Shown piece by piece: positions 43,471 through 52,442 of a stretch of 64,000 bases of DNA. Origin of the DNA: UBA11403 sp963784615 (GTDB lineage Bacteria; Pseudomonadota; Gammaproteobacteria; Legionellales; Legionellaceae); contig CAWASG010000002.1 of the NCBI GenBank assembly GCA_963784615.1, positions 372,001 through 436,000 on the forward strand. The letters run 5' to 3'. The notes under the pieces were generated by a model. The model saw nothing but the letters and a program-made list of their open reading frames with translations, was not told the origin of the DNA and ran no database searches. Both the position numbers and the translations under genes were made by a program. The first letter of the stretch is position 1; every line of letters starts with the position of its first letter.

Positions 43471-43509
43471 CTTTAGGTTGGGTTGCGTTTTTTGCAACCC
43501 AACCTAAAG
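43471..43509. repeat. Compact hairpin related to family A
   Basis: CTTTAGGTTGGGTTGC and its exact complement with a short GTTTTTT loop. It resembles a single family-A stem without the inner loop. Confidence 0.7.
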
Positions 43510-43523
43510 GGGATTTGAGTTAA

Positions 43524-43670
43524 AAGAACCCAAGAAAGCCTTTTGTTAAAACGGCCTCGAAAGGGAGCAATCGTTCTGCTCAATCATCTAAATGTATAGA
43601 AGGAGATCCTTCGCGTAAAAAGACGCGACCTGGACGACGTTTGCTCGATAAGATTTGTAAAAACGCATAA
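43524..43670 (+). pseudogene. Orphan rhlE 3' end (duplicated tail)
   Basis: From 43524 the reading is KNPRKPFVKTASKGSNRSAQ, then SSKCIEGDPSRKKTRPGRRL and stop at 43668. Its first 22 codons match the current RhlE tail (TPRKPFVKAASKGNNRSAQSS). The basic continuation looks like an original RhlE C-terminus. No start codon is present. It is either a copy of rhlE's end or the ancestral end, displaced by a duplication and repeat growth. Confidence 0.7.
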
Positions 43671-43807
43671 CTTATCCATAATCTGGGGAGTTACGATGCA
43701 ATTCGTTTAAGCGTTTATAAAGAATATCGGGTTTAAGTTCCAAAATCACTCACCAAGTATATTTATGCTACAATGTAAGTATGTGAAGTGATATTTGAGA
43801 GAGTAAA

Positions 43808-44901
43808 ATGCCTACCAAAGAGGCTGTAACGCTAAGCCCTAAAGGCTCAAAGTCTGAATTATCAGGAATTGTTGAGAGTATGCAGCCAAGGGATGCGGAG
43901 CTTTTTGCATCTATTTTGTTTACTCATAGTAATGTTAATTATGCTGGTAATAAAACTCTCCCCCCTGAACCTAAAAAATTCACAGCAGATGCTTTAGCTG
44001 CATTTGCTAAGTCTACTAACAATGGGAAAATGTCTAATTTTCTTCTACACAATCAGATTGAGTATTTGGGAGGAAAAAATTCTAGAAATTATTTAATAAC
44101 CCCACCAAATGCCGAGCCCCCTTTCGTCCTCAAGCTTGAGAATCGAATGGGGATGCCAAAAGATGCAGAAACCTTTTTACGTAGTATTGATAATTCTGAA
44201 AGATTGGTTCCAATTTATGCGGATAGAGAAGTATATTTAAAAGATGATAATAAATTTCCTATAAGGTCAATTATAGTCACAGATTATTGTCCATCTGGAG
44301 ATTTGTTGGTATTTGCAAAACAAGAAAAAGATACGGAACTGCTCGGATATTTCAAAAACGCCCTTCTTGTATATAGTCAAATGGCAGAAATTTTGACAAA
44401 TTTGAGTAAAAACAAGCTTGCGTTTCCTGACATGAAAAACACTAATTGGGTGATGGGTGAAGATGACCTAATTCGAATATCGGATGGAAAGTCGCTTACC
44501 GGTGTAAGCAAAGAAGGTAATGTGCTATTTTCACCGAGTTCAAATAAAATAATAACTACACTTGGTTATCAACCTCCTGAACTCGGTCAACGATATCTAA
44601 ATCAAATGCAGATAAGTTTCATGCGTATATTCTTGGGGTAAATTTACGCCAATATCTTATACAAAATGAATATTTTGCAGAGTATTTCAGGATTAAAGAA
44701 ATGAACAAAGATGGGGGAAATGATACATTTGTCGATCCTTTTGCTAAATGTGCATGGGGTGGAAAGTTAATAACACTACTTGATGGTTTATTACACCAGA
44801 CCCCGAAAATGAGAGCCGGGGTTGAATTTGCATATAAAGAACTTACAGCGATACATATGTTAACGGTGGGTCAAAACCGCGGATATATGGCGCAGGCTTA
44901 A
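43808..44901 (+). pseudogene. Ser/Thr protein kinase-like effector candidate, frameshifted
   Basis: The first frame (43808-44641, 277 aa) holds a divergent eukaryote-like kinase: Lys109 in FVLKLENR, catalytic DMKNTN (Asp208, Lys210, Asn213), DG at 226-227 in place of DFG, and GYQPPE (253-258) as the APE motif. Near 44590-44610 the frame shifts; the other frame continues SKSNADKFHAYILGVNLRQY, the expected subdomain IX with Asp, and runs via 44701 to the stop at 44899. Repaired length is about 364 aa. Catalytic residues are intact, so inactivation looks recent, or the shift is a sequencing error. The transposition modules start directly after. Host-directed kinases are known effectors in Legionella and Coxiella. 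Confidence 0.7.
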
Positions 44902-44947
44902 ATCGACCAAAATTAGCGAACAATGCCCACCCTGGTCGAGTTTGTTT

Positions 44948-45166
44948 CTAAGATGAGTTCTCGTTTGTAGGAGGCTCCCCCCAGCAGACCACATCTGCCA
45001 TTGAAGCATAAAATTCGTCTTCGACCTTTTGATGATGACGCTTTAACTGGGCGAGATAAATGCATTCCAATGTGGCAACAAGGTCACCAAGAAAATTTAC
45101 TAAGACATGTGCGGCCTCGTCGGACATTGACTCCGGTAATAGAGCTTCTAACATCATGTCACGCAT
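44948..45166 (-). CDS. Small transposon accessory protein (IS21-linked)
   Basis: 72 aa, helical, no known domain. Its ATG overlaps the istB stop by 8 bases (ATGCGTGA), so it is translationally coupled. The core MSDEAAHVLVNFLGDLVATL...YLAQLKRHHQK aligns with the small protein at the end of the opposite module (50558): S/T-DEAA, F-x-x-x-L, Y-x-x-Q-x-x-R. An accessory role in transposition is inferred from position and from this shared family. Confidence 0.75.
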   Translation of the reverse strand: MRDMMLEALLPESMSDEAAHVLVNFLGDLVATLECIYLAQLKRHHQKVEDEFYASMADVVCWGEPPTNENSS

Positions 45167-45944
45167 GATTGTTTACCTCATCTGTAGCTGTTTTTTGGGC
45201 ATTTTTTCGCTTTGTACTGCGCTCTTTATTTTTTTCCATTGCCTCCTTCAACCGAAACGAGTCGCCTTCGATCATTAAAATTTCAGAGTGATGAAGCAGC
45301 CGATCAACGATCGAAACAACGCAAGTTGCGTTGGGAAAGGTTTCGCGCCAGTCTGCAATGGGTTTGTTGGTCGTTATGCACGTTGATTTTTTTTCATAAC
45401 GTTGGGAAACGACCTCGAATAACAAATCGGCATGTCGATTGGAGTAAGAAAGATACCCAACCTCGTCCACGACTAAAAGAGAAGGTTGCGTGTAATATTT
45501 TATCCGGCGACGTAACGCGCTATCACTATCCAGCTCAGCCAACTCATTCAACATGGCTGCCGCCGTTGTGAACAATGCCGTACCCCCTTGAAGCACAACT
45601 TGAGATGCGATATTTGAGACAATCATGGTTTTGCCAACCCCGTTTGGACCGCACAGAATCAGGTTGCTGGCTCCCGCCATAAAATCCAGTAGCATCCATT
45701 GCTCAATGACCGTGCGGTCACATTGCTTTGGCCAGTTCCAATCGAACTCACTCATCGGTTTGAAACGACCAATGCGTGCTTTGCGCAGACGGCCATCAAG
45801 GCTGCGTTGCGAGCGATGGCGTTCTTCCCAGGTAACAAACCGCTCAAGCCAGAAAGCGCCTTCTTCATTAATGCTGTCCTGGTGACTGATAACGCCATGA
45901 AGCTTTTGTGCTGTCGCACGGTTTAATAATAATTCGGTTAACAT
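45159..45944 (-). CDS. istB: IstB-like AAA+ ATPase of IS21-family element
   Basis: 261-aa helper ATPase that assembles on target DNA and activates IstA. Walker A CGPNGVGKTM, Walker B LLVVDEVGYLS and the arginine-rich N-terminal region RSLDGRLRKARIGRFK are visible. ATG 45944 follows AGAGGAG by 9-10 bases; reading from 45980 would overlap istA without a better site. It follows the istA stop by 7 bases. Confidence 0.93.
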   Translation of the reverse strand: MLTELLLNRATAQKLHGVISHQDSINEEGAFWLERFVTWEERHRSQRSLDGRLRKARIGRFKPMSEFDWNWPKQCDRTVIEQWMLLDFMAGASNLILCGPNGVGKTMIVSNIASQVVLQGGTALFTTAAAMLNELAELDSDSALRRRIKYYTQPSLLVVDEVGYLSYSNRHADLLFEVVSQRYEKKSTCITTNKPIADWRETFPNATCVVSIVDRLLHHSEILMIEGDSFRLKEAMEKNKERSTKRKNAQKTATDEVNNHA

Positions 45945-45951
45945 AATACGA

Positions 45952-47502
45952 TTACTCCTCTGTTGATGTGGTTGAATCAAGCACGCTGTACTGGTTTAAT
46001 GAGTGTGGTTTTATAATCATCCCGGTGACACGTTTGTCCTTGGACAGAGCGAACGTCACCAAGGGTGCCTCGACACGTTCATCAAGTATCTTTTGCAAAA
46101 TAATTCGAACGGAATTTGGGTGTGGTGATTCTTTCACAAGGGCTTCAGCCATCGCTTTTTCCAATAAACTGGCACCATAATCATCCAGTAGTGACGTCAG
46201 CTGGTTGGTTATTGATGTCAATGGATATCCACGAACCGCGGCCATCTTCAGAAACTCTCGCGCGCAGTCAATCGTCATCGTGAGCCTGTCCTGTCCCCGA
46301 TGCTGTCGCGCGTTTCGTTTACGCTCAGCCAGTGTTTTAATATGCTCCTCGCATTCGATTTGTTTCGCTTTATCATAGCTTCGCACGTGTTTTGCAATCA
46401 CAGTGACGCCATCCAAAATACTGACGAAATCGAGTGTTGCATGAACCGTGAGTGCTTGCCGGACATGGGTGTGAGGCACTGAATAATCATTCAAGTCGAA
46501 TCTAGCGTAGGGCGTTTTGCCAACAGAAACTGTCTCGACTTCGTTGCAGGGATAGGGGTTATCAGGCAGTGGAATCAAGCGTGGCTGTTCATCCAGGAAA
46601 ATCTCGTGAACCGTTTTGCTTTTATCCTCTGGACAAGGCCGGTTCGATGCCTGATTATCACACCAGGTAAGCGCTTGCTGATTGAGATCGGCAAGACTTT
46701 TATACTGGCGGCCTGCAAAAAAATTGTCCCGTATATAACGAATAGACCTCTCAACCTTCCCTTTTTCATTTCCTCGATAGACCGCACAGGGCCTGGGTTC
46801 GAAACGATAATGAGCTGCAAAATCCAATAGCACAGGGTTAAATCGAATAGCATCGCCTTTCCTATCAAGTACTGCGCTTTTGAGATTGTCGTAGAGCGCG
46901 ACACGAGGGATCCCAGAATAGTAGTTAAAGGCCAGTTCATGGCCACGTAGAAAATTTTCAGTTCGAGCGTTCAAGTAAAAATGCAGGAAAACTTTTCTCG
47001 AGTAACTCAAAACCATGACAAATGCCATCAGTGGTCGTTTAGCCGCGCCAATGGTTATGTGCCCAAAATGACCCCAGTCGACTTGTGCTTGCTCGCCGGC
47101 TAATGTTCTTAATCGAAGAAACGCTTCAGCGGGTGTCTTTGGCCTATAGAATGAGATGAGTTGACGAAAGTGATCGGGGCCACCGGGATATCCACGCTCA
47201 ACGGCCATCCCATACAGGCGACTCGCAGTGAGATTAGGAAAGCGCTTTAATTGTTCGAGGAGAAAGGATAAAAATGGATCAATGATTGACTGTTCAACGA
47301 GGATTTTATTTTTATCAACCCCCGTGTGAGATAATACACGTTTAACAGTTGAATGATGCACGCCAAGTTGGGACGCAATCGTCCCCACACGCCACTTTTC
47401 AACGTGATGATAACGTAAAATATTTGCTCTTAATTCCTGGGAAATCGCCTCAGCCTGAACACACAATCTGATGGATTTCCCCGTAATTCCAGCCACGTTC
47501 AT
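45952..47502 (-). CDS. istA: IstA-like DDE transposase of IS21-family element
   Basis: 516 aa. It has an N-terminal helix-turn-helix (about 22-55, VGTIASQLGVHHSTVKRVL), an integrase core with DDE residues in QVDWGHFG, LYDNLKSAV and NEKGKVERSIRY, and a C-terminal beta-barrel-like region. The frame stays open to 47820, but those 106 codons overlap the zinc-ribbon gene in antisense and do not resemble IstA; MNVAGITGKSIR at 47502 is the natural start. Confidence 0.92.
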   Translation of the reverse strand: MNVAGITGKSIRLCVQAEAISQELRANILRYHHVEKWRVGTIASQLGVHHSTVKRVLSHTGVDKNKILVEQSIIDPFLSFLLEQLKRFPNLTASRLYGMAVERGYPGGPDHFRQLISFYRPKTPAEAFLRLRTLAGEQAQVDWGHFGHITIGAAKRPLMAFVMVLSYSRKVFLHFYLNARTENFLRGHELAFNYYSGIPRVALYDNLKSAVLDRKGDAIRFNPVLLDFAAHYRFEPRPCAVYRGNEKGKVERSIRYIRDNFFAGRQYKSLADLNQQALTWCDNQASNRPCPEDKSKTVHEIFLDEQPRLIPLPDNPYPCNEVETVSVGKTPYARFDLNDYSVPHTHVRQALTVHATLDFVSILDGVTVIAKHVRSYDKAKQIECEEHIKTLAERKRNARQHRGQDRLTMTIDCAREFLKMAAVRGYPLTSITNQLTSLLDDYGASLLEKAMAEALVKESPHPNSVRIILQKILDERVEAPLVTFALSKDKRVTGMIIKPHSLNQYSVLDSTTSTEE

Positions 47503-47591
47503 TGATGTACAAATAAAAAACCCCTCATAAAGCTTGATTAAAACCTCATGAAGGGTACTCTTACGTTCAACGACGAACAAAGAGAGTCTAA

Positions 47592-48161
47592 ATGTACCAT
47601 GAACTATTAAAAAAGACCAGTTTTCATCCGTTATTCGTGCATATCGATGATGAAATGGCTGAGAAAGTTCGAGCTGAAGACTGTCCTTTCTGTAACGGTC
47701 CTTTATATCAAGCCGATTACCCTCGTAGTCCCCTCGGGTTACCTGCATCATGCCGTGAGCATTATGATAGTCGGCGCAGTCTTTGCTGCGGAAACTGCCG
47801 AAAGCGTGTGACAACACCATCGGTACGGTTTTTGGGGCGACATCGTTTTCCGGCTGCGATTATCGTGCTTATCTCCGCCTTCATGTCCAGTGCTTCGAGG
47901 CGCCGGTATTACCAAGTAACGCGTTATTTTGGTATCAGAATCAGTCTGCGAACCTGGGGGCGTTGGCGTCGTTGGTGGCGAGATTGTTTTATTGGCACTG
48001 CTTTTTGGAAACAGGCTAAAGCATTCCTGCCCGTAAAGGCCATTGTTGGCCCATTTCCTCGACAACTTCTTTTGATTTTTCCAGACAACCTGAGTCAAAA
48101 ACTGGTAAATGCCTTGCAGTTTTTAGCGCCAATGACAGCGGGCGTTTATCGCGCTGTCTAA
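47592..48161 (+). CDS. Zinc-ribbon protein at the head of the second transposition module
   Basis: 189 aa. Zinc-binding cysteines appear in CPFCNGPLYQADY and, after a His-containing loop (CREHY), in CCGNCRKR, giving a likely C4/C3H ribbon. A basic, aromatic helical segment follows (RRRYYQVTRYFGIRISLRTW). GAGAG precedes the ATG. Proteins of this type sit first in some integrase/ATPase transposons and may bind the element's ends or act as a target-site factor; that role is inferred from position. I do not know a gene name. Confidence 0.7.
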   Translation: MYHELLKKTSFHPLFVHIDDEMAEKVRAEDCPFCNGPLYQADYPRSPLGLPASCREHYDSRRSLCCGNCRKRVTTPSVRFLGRHRFPAAIIVLISAFMSSASRRRYYQVTRYFGIRISLRTWGRWRRWWRDCFIGTAFWKQAKAFLPVKAIVGPFPRQLLLIFPDNLSQKLVNALQFLAPMTAGVYRAV

Positions 48162-48251
48162 AGGAGGGAGTTATTCGCGCAGAGTTTGCATCTTTAGATC
48201 AAGTTAGACATCCAGTAGACTCATAAACTTCTTAAACAAGCAGGAGTTTTT

Positions 48252-49715
48252 ATGAGCAACAAGAAGCCCGATGTTGGTACTCGCCAAGAACGGTGGGCCC
48301 GATTTCGCTTTTCGGTTATTGGCCCACTTTTGGCAGCGCCGCCGGATAAAGGGCAACTACAGATTGAGCTGGCTTCTTTAGCTCAAAAGCAATGGCAGCA
48401 TCCCATTACAGGATTACCAGTTCATTTTGGACTATCGACGATTGAGCGATGGCTTTATCAATCTCGCCATGAGAACGACCCGGTCGGTGCTTTGCGAACG
48501 AAACGCCGTACAGATGCCGGGAGTAGTCACACGCTCTCAGCCCCATTAAAGATGAGCATCCAACATCAACATCGTTCACATCCAAGCTGGAGCTACCAGT
48601 TACACGTAGATAACCTCTATGTGATTGCAAAGACAACGCCTGAGTTAGGCGTCTTGCCGTCTTACAATACGATTCGTCGTTACATGAAGTCGAATGGTTT
48701 CTGCAAGCAACCTGGGCGGAAAAGACGACATACAGAAGGCGCCATCCTCGCAGCTGATAGGCTAGAGAAACGAGAGGTCAGAAGTTATGAAGTCGACCAT
48801 GTTAACACGTTATGGCACCTTGATTTTCACCATGGCTCACGCAGAATTTTGGGACGAGACGGTCAATGGCATAAACCCTTATTACTTGCCATTCTGGATG
48901 ACCGCTCCCGCCTGATTTGTCATGCGCAATGGTACATGGATGAAACCGCAGAGACGCTGGTACATGGGTTTATGCAGGCACTACAGAAACGCGCCTTACC
49001 GCGCGCTCTGATGAGTGACAATGGCAGTGCGATGACTTCGGCTGAGTTTACCGAAGGGCTTGCGAGATTGGGCATTCTACATCAACCTACACTACCTTAT
49101 TCTCCCTACCAAAACGCGAAACAGGAGGTTTTTTGGGCGCAAGTTGAAGGGCGATTGATGGCTATGCTTGAGGGTGAGGAGGAGATAACCTTGTCGTTAC
49201 TCAATAAAAGCACCCTTGCTTGGGTCGAGCGTGAATACCATCAAAAAGTACATTCCGAGATTGGCTGCTCACCGCTTGCGCGCTATATGAAGGATGCCGA
49301 TGTTGGTCGACCGTGTCCTGACACCGCAGCGTTACATCATGCTTTTTGCACTCAGGTGCATCGCAGGCAACGTAAATCAGATGGAACATTCAGTCTTGAT
49401 GGCAAACGCTTTGAAGTGCCATCGCAATACCGCAGTTTGGAGATATTGTACATCCGCTATGCACGGTGGGACTTAGGCTCTGTAAGGCTTGTCGATCCAC
49501 ACACCAACACACTGTTAAGTATGATTTATCCACAAGACAAATCAGAAAACGCTTCAGGTCAGCGTCGAACTTTCACCAATTCCGGTGAACAAGAGCCCAG
49601 CGAAGAGCTTGTATCAACAGGCGTTGCGCCCTTGCTAAAAGCACTGATGGCAGAATACGCGGCCACCGGCCTTCCTCCGGCCTATTTACCCAAAGGAGAA
49701 TCTGAACATGAGTAA
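48252..49715 (+). CDS. DDE integrase/transposase (Mu/TnsB-like)
   Basis: 487 aa. An N-terminal helix-turn-helix region (about 35-150) is followed by an rve catalytic core with Asp191 (WHLDFHHGS), Asp256 (MSDNGSAM) and Glu292 (QNAKQEVFW), then a Mu-transposase C-terminal-like barrel (about 370-440, FSLDGKRFEVPSQYR) and a tail that may contact the ATPase. AGGAG precedes the ATG. Its stop overlaps the ATPase start by 8 bases. Transposase plus AAA+ partner is the Tn7/Tn5053/Mu logic. Confidence 0.88.
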   Translation: MSNKKPDVGTRQERWARFRFSVIGPLLAAPPDKGQLQIELASLAQKQWQHPITGLPVHFGLSTIERWLYQSRHENDPVGALRTKRRTDAGSSHTLSAPLKMSIQHQHRSHPSWSYQLHVDNLYVIAKTTPELGVLPSYNTIRRYMKSNGFCKQPGRKRRHTEGAILAADRLEKREVRSYEVDHVNTLWHLDFHHGSRRILGRDGQWHKPLLLAILDDRSRLICHAQWYMDETAETLVHGFMQALQKRALPRALMSDNGSAMTSAEFTEGLARLGILHQPTLPYSPYQNAKQEVFWAQVEGRLMAMLEGEEEITLSLLNKSTLAWVEREYHQKVHSEIGCSPLARYMKDADVGRPCPDTAALHHAFCTQVHRRQRKSDGTFSLDGKRFEVPSQYRSLEILYIRYARWDLGSVRLVDPHTNTLLSMIYPQDKSENASGQRRTFTNSGEQEPSEELVSTGVAPLLKALMAEYAATGLPPAYLPKGESEHE

Positions 49716-50544
49716 AAAACTACTGGCTCTTTATGGTCTAAAATACAATCCATTCATCTCGGATATCCCCGTAGAAGCCTTGTGCATTTACCCAAAGCTC
49801 GAGAATTTTTGCTGGCGTGTTGAGCAATCATTACTTCGTGAAGGTGGTTTTGCTTTAGTGAGCGGTGATCCTGGCACAGGTAAAAGTGTTGCCTTGCGCG
49901 TTTTGGCTTCACGCCTTACACGCGTGCGTGATGCGCAGATCGGCGTCATCAGTCATGCTAACTCAAGGCTTGCTGATTTTTATCGTGAACTGGGGGATGT
50001 TTTTTGTGTGCCACTTACGGCCAGCAATCGTTGGGGTGGCTTCAAAAATTTACGCGAACGATGGCTCACTCACGTTGATAGCACCTTGTTACGCCCAGTG
50101 CTTATCATTGACGAGGCACAGGAAATGTCGCCAGAAGTCTTAAGTGAACTACGGTTACTGACCAGTATGCAATTTGACTCACGTAACTTGCTCAGCGTCA
50201 TTCTGGCTGGTGATCAAAGATTAAATGATAAACTACGCCGCGACGATCTGATGCCTTTGGGTAGTCGTATTCGGATCCGCCTGCTCACAGAACACGCCAG
50301 CATTGAGCAGTTAACCCAAACGCTGCAACATCTATTGGAACACGCTGGCAACCCTGGGCTAATGACGACAGGGCTGATAAACACCCTTTGTGAACACGCA
50401 GCCGGAAACAGTCGGATCCTTTGCAACATGTCTGGGGAACTGCTGGATATGGCCGCACGCCTTGAGCGTCCACAATTGGATGAGCAGTTGTATTTTGAGT
50501 GTTTCACCACTTCGGTCTCATCAAACAAACGAAAAAAAGCTTAA
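49708..50544 (+). CDS. AAA+ ATPase (TnsC/ExeA-like) of the transposition module
   Basis: 278 aa. It starts MSKKLLALYGLKYNPF, the ExeA-type lead-in, then Walker A GDPGTGKS (about 53-60) and Walker B VLIIDEAQEM, followed by sensor regions (LAGDQRLNDKL, LGSRIRIR). Such ATPases choose targets and activate DDE transposases. ATG 49708 overlaps the previous stop (ATGAGTAA). The family also includes ExeA of general secretion, but this context makes a transposition role clear. Confidence 0.88.
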   Translation: MSKKLLALYGLKYNPFISDIPVEALCIYPKLENFCWRVEQSLLREGGFALVSGDPGTGKSVALRVLASRLTRVRDAQIGVISHANSRLADFYRELGDVFCVPLTASNRWGGFKNLRERWLTHVDSTLLRPVLIIDEAQEMSPEVLSELRLLTSMQFDSRNLLSVILAGDQRLNDKLRRDDLMPLGSRIRIRLLTEHASIEQLTQTLQHLLEHAGNPGLMTTGLINTLCEHAAGNSRILCNMSGELLDMAARLERPQLDEQLYFECFTTSVSSNKRKKA

Positions 50545-50557
50545 TCGGGAGAAAGCG

Positions 50558-50746
50558 ATGAAATATTTAGTCATTGAAGCACCGACACTCACCGATGAAG
50601 CAGCGGTCAATGTGCAGGATTTCTTTTATGCACTGATGGTTGCGTTTGGTGAGCATTACCATCATCAAATAGAACGTTATTATCGAGAATCAGTCATTGG
50701 AACCATGGCTGATATTAATATGAAGGAGGATAATCCACCTTTCTAA
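50558..50746 (+). CDS. Small transposon accessory protein (TnsC-linked)
   Basis: 62 aa. GGGAGA 6-7 bases before ATG 50558 and a start 13 bases after the ATPase gene show it is a real, coupled gene. The core APTLTDEAAVNVQDFFYALM...YHHQIERYYRE aligns with the small protein behind istB at 44948. It is helical and has no known domain. The presence of the same small family at the end of two transposases of different families is notable. Confidence 0.7.
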   Translation: MKYLVIEAPTLTDEAAVNVQDFFYALMVAFGEHYHHQIERYYRESVIGTMADINMKEDNPPF

Positions 50747-50854
50747 TCTGGAAAAAATACAGCAGGGAGGCTGTGCATTTTATGGCGCATTGCAACCATC
50801 AATTATCGTGTAAAACTGACCATCAAATTGCGTGAGCACGCTCAATCAGCTAAC

Positions 50855-51361
50855 ATGGTTGTTAATCCGTCTTCTGTTACAGGAAATTCGCTTGCAGTTA
50901 GGCTTGAAAATTTCTTAGCACTCGAGATAACCGATCGTCGTGACCAGCTTGAGTTTCGGATAATGGCTATGAAGTATGCATTCGCAGAGCATAAAGGAGA
51001 CTATGAAGCTGCGGACATGGAATACTCTAGAATTTGCGCGTTATGTGATAAATATATTCCATCTCAGGTTAATTCTGCAGCGGCAAGTTCAGCAAGTTTG
51101 CCTTATCAAAATTCCCCTCTGGATAATGTTTATTCAGTAGGGGCACAACCATCGCGCCGGCTCGAAACGAGTGACAATGTTCATCCTGGGGTGCTAGCCG
51201 GTGCCCCAGATTTGCCTCCAGCATCGGAGCGTTCCCGACAAGTGAGTGCGCATTTCAGGCAGGAAGTTGGCGTAGTTAGATCAAATTTGCGCGCGAAGTC
51301 AACAGAAACCGCTGAAAAAGAATCTTCTGATAGCTATCGTCCTCCTCAAAGGATGGAATAG
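50855..51361 (+). CDS. Orphan polar protein, possibly the 3' part of a disrupted gene
   Basis: 168 aa, not recognised. A helical segment (VRLENFLALEITDRRDQLEFRIMAMK-type, then EHKGDYEAADMEYSRICALCDKY) is followed by a disordered Ser/Pro/Ala/Arg-rich tail. The frame is open from TTG 50828, and neither that codon nor ATG 50855 has a ribosome-binding site. It begins directly after the transposition modules, so it may be the severed C-terminal part of the kinase-like gene at 43808-44901 or of another effector-like gene. This is inference from position. Confidence 0.5.
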   Translation: MVVNPSSVTGNSLAVRLENFLALEITDRRDQLEFRIMAMKYAFAEHKGDYEAADMEYSRICALCDKYIPSQVNSAAASSASLPYQNSPLDNVYSVGAQPSRRLETSDNVHPGVLAGAPDLPPASERSRQVSAHFRQEVGVVRSNLRAKSTETAEKESSDSYRPPQRME

Positions 51362-51470
51362 TGATGTAAAATGAAAGCTACTATTATAGGGCTTTGGACA
51401 AGCGGGCAACAGAGGAAAAATCAAGGGTGGTGGAGCATAAGAAAAACCATGTTCAAGCGGCTTTTCCATG

Positions 51471-51533
51471 GATTCCGCGGTCAAGCCGCGGAACGTCGGC
51501 AAATGAGATTACCTTGCGATATCGAGAGGTCAC
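51471..51533. repeat. Family-B hairpin plus family-E half copy
   Basis: GGATTCCGCGGTCAAGCCGCGGAA hairpin followed by TTGCGATATCGAGAGG, half of the family-E palindrome. The 51362-51583 gap holds no gene. Confidence 0.65.
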
Positions 51534-51583
51534 TCATTGCTGAGGATTATTTGATTAAGTCAAGCAGTAAACTGTCCAAGGCT

Positions 51584-52372
51584 CTATTTTTTGGACGCAG
51601 GAATCAAAATTTGTAACAAGGGTTTAAACACCTTAGGCGTTGCGGCAATAATATCCCCTTGATTCAAAAAATCTTCACCACCTTGCATATCACAGACCAT
51701 GCCACCGGATTCTTGAATGAGCAATGCACCTGCGGCGATGTCCCAAGGTTTTAGACCAAACTCCCAAAAGCCATCAAGTCGACCACTGGCAACATAAGCT
51801 AAATCAAGCGCGGCAGAGCCTGTTCGTCTCATGCCGGCGCATTGGCCGAAGAGGGCTTCAAACGTTGACAGGTAGCGTTTGGCGATGGCTTCATTGCGGA
51901 ATGAGAAACCTGTGCCGAGCATTGCATCACTGAGCTGTGTTTGTTTTGAAACGCGAATACGACGATCATTCAAGCGGGCACCACGACCACGGCTTGCCAT
52001 AAAGCATTCCTGACGGATGGGATCAAAGACCACGCCATGCTCGATCCGATCTTTGACTTTAACGGCAATCGATACAGAAAAGAATGGGAAGCCGTGGAGG
52101 TAATTGTTGGTGCCATCCAATGGATCAATGATCCAAACGGTTTCTGCATCTGGATTATGAACGCCACTTTCTTCGGCCATAATCCCATGATGAGGATAGG
52201 CTTTATGAATCGTATTTATTATCGCTTGTTCGGCCTTAATATCAACCTCACAAAAAAAATCATGCTGACCTTTGGCCGTGGGTTGTATACGATCGGCTTG
52301 ATCCATATGACTAACAATAATTTTCCCCGCTTGACGCGCGGCATCGATGGCAATATTTAATAATGGCTGCAT
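51584..52372 (-). CDS. suhB: Inositol-1-monophosphatase family protein SuhB
   Basis: 262 aa, Mg-dependent phosphatase. Metal motif 1 WIIDPLDGTNNYLHGFPFF, the upstream MAEESG glutamates and motif 2 WDIAAGALLIQESGG are intact. In gammaproteobacteria SuhB also joins the rRNA antitermination complex through NusA, so it may act on rRNA synthesis beyond phosphatase activity. ATG 52372 is the first codon and gives the standard N-terminus MQPLLNIAIDAARQAG. Divergent from trmJ across a repeat-rich 446-base gap. Confidence 0.93.
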   Translation of the reverse strand: MQPLLNIAIDAARQAGKIIVSHMDQADRIQPTAKGQHDFFCEVDIKAEQAIINTIHKAYPHHGIMAEESGVHNPDAETVWIIDPLDGTNNYLHGFPFFSVSIAVKVKDRIEHGVVFDPIRQECFMASRGRGARLNDRRIRVSKQTQLSDAMLGTGFSFRNEAIAKRYLSTFEALFGQCAGMRRTGSAALDLAYVASGRLDGFWEFGLKPWDIAAGALLIQESGGMVCDMQGGEDFLNQGDIIAATPKVFKPLLQILIPASKK

Positions 52373-52442
52373 AAAATAGGCTCTTTAATGACAAAGGCAG
52401 ATATTTTAACACATATCGCTATAAAATGCGTTAAACTAAGCG

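Larger units (their letters stand above)
44902..50820. mobile_element. Two divergent transposition modules (IS21-type plus TnsB/C-like)
   Basis: Minus strand: istA-istB-small protein. Plus strand: zinc-ribbon protein, DDE integrase, AAA+ ATPase, small protein. The modules diverge from about 47503-47591. Outer boundaries are approximate. GACCA-AAATT-GCG-like motifs occur near 44904 and 50816 as a direct match, and TGGTC-AGTTT-like motifs face each other, but I could not define inverted ends or a target duplication. Confidence 0.65.

Noticed and set aside
47503..47820. N-terminal extension of IstA by 106 codons
   Set aside because: It is antisense to the zinc-ribbon gene and unlike IstA N-termini; the helix-turn-helix start at 47502 is complete.
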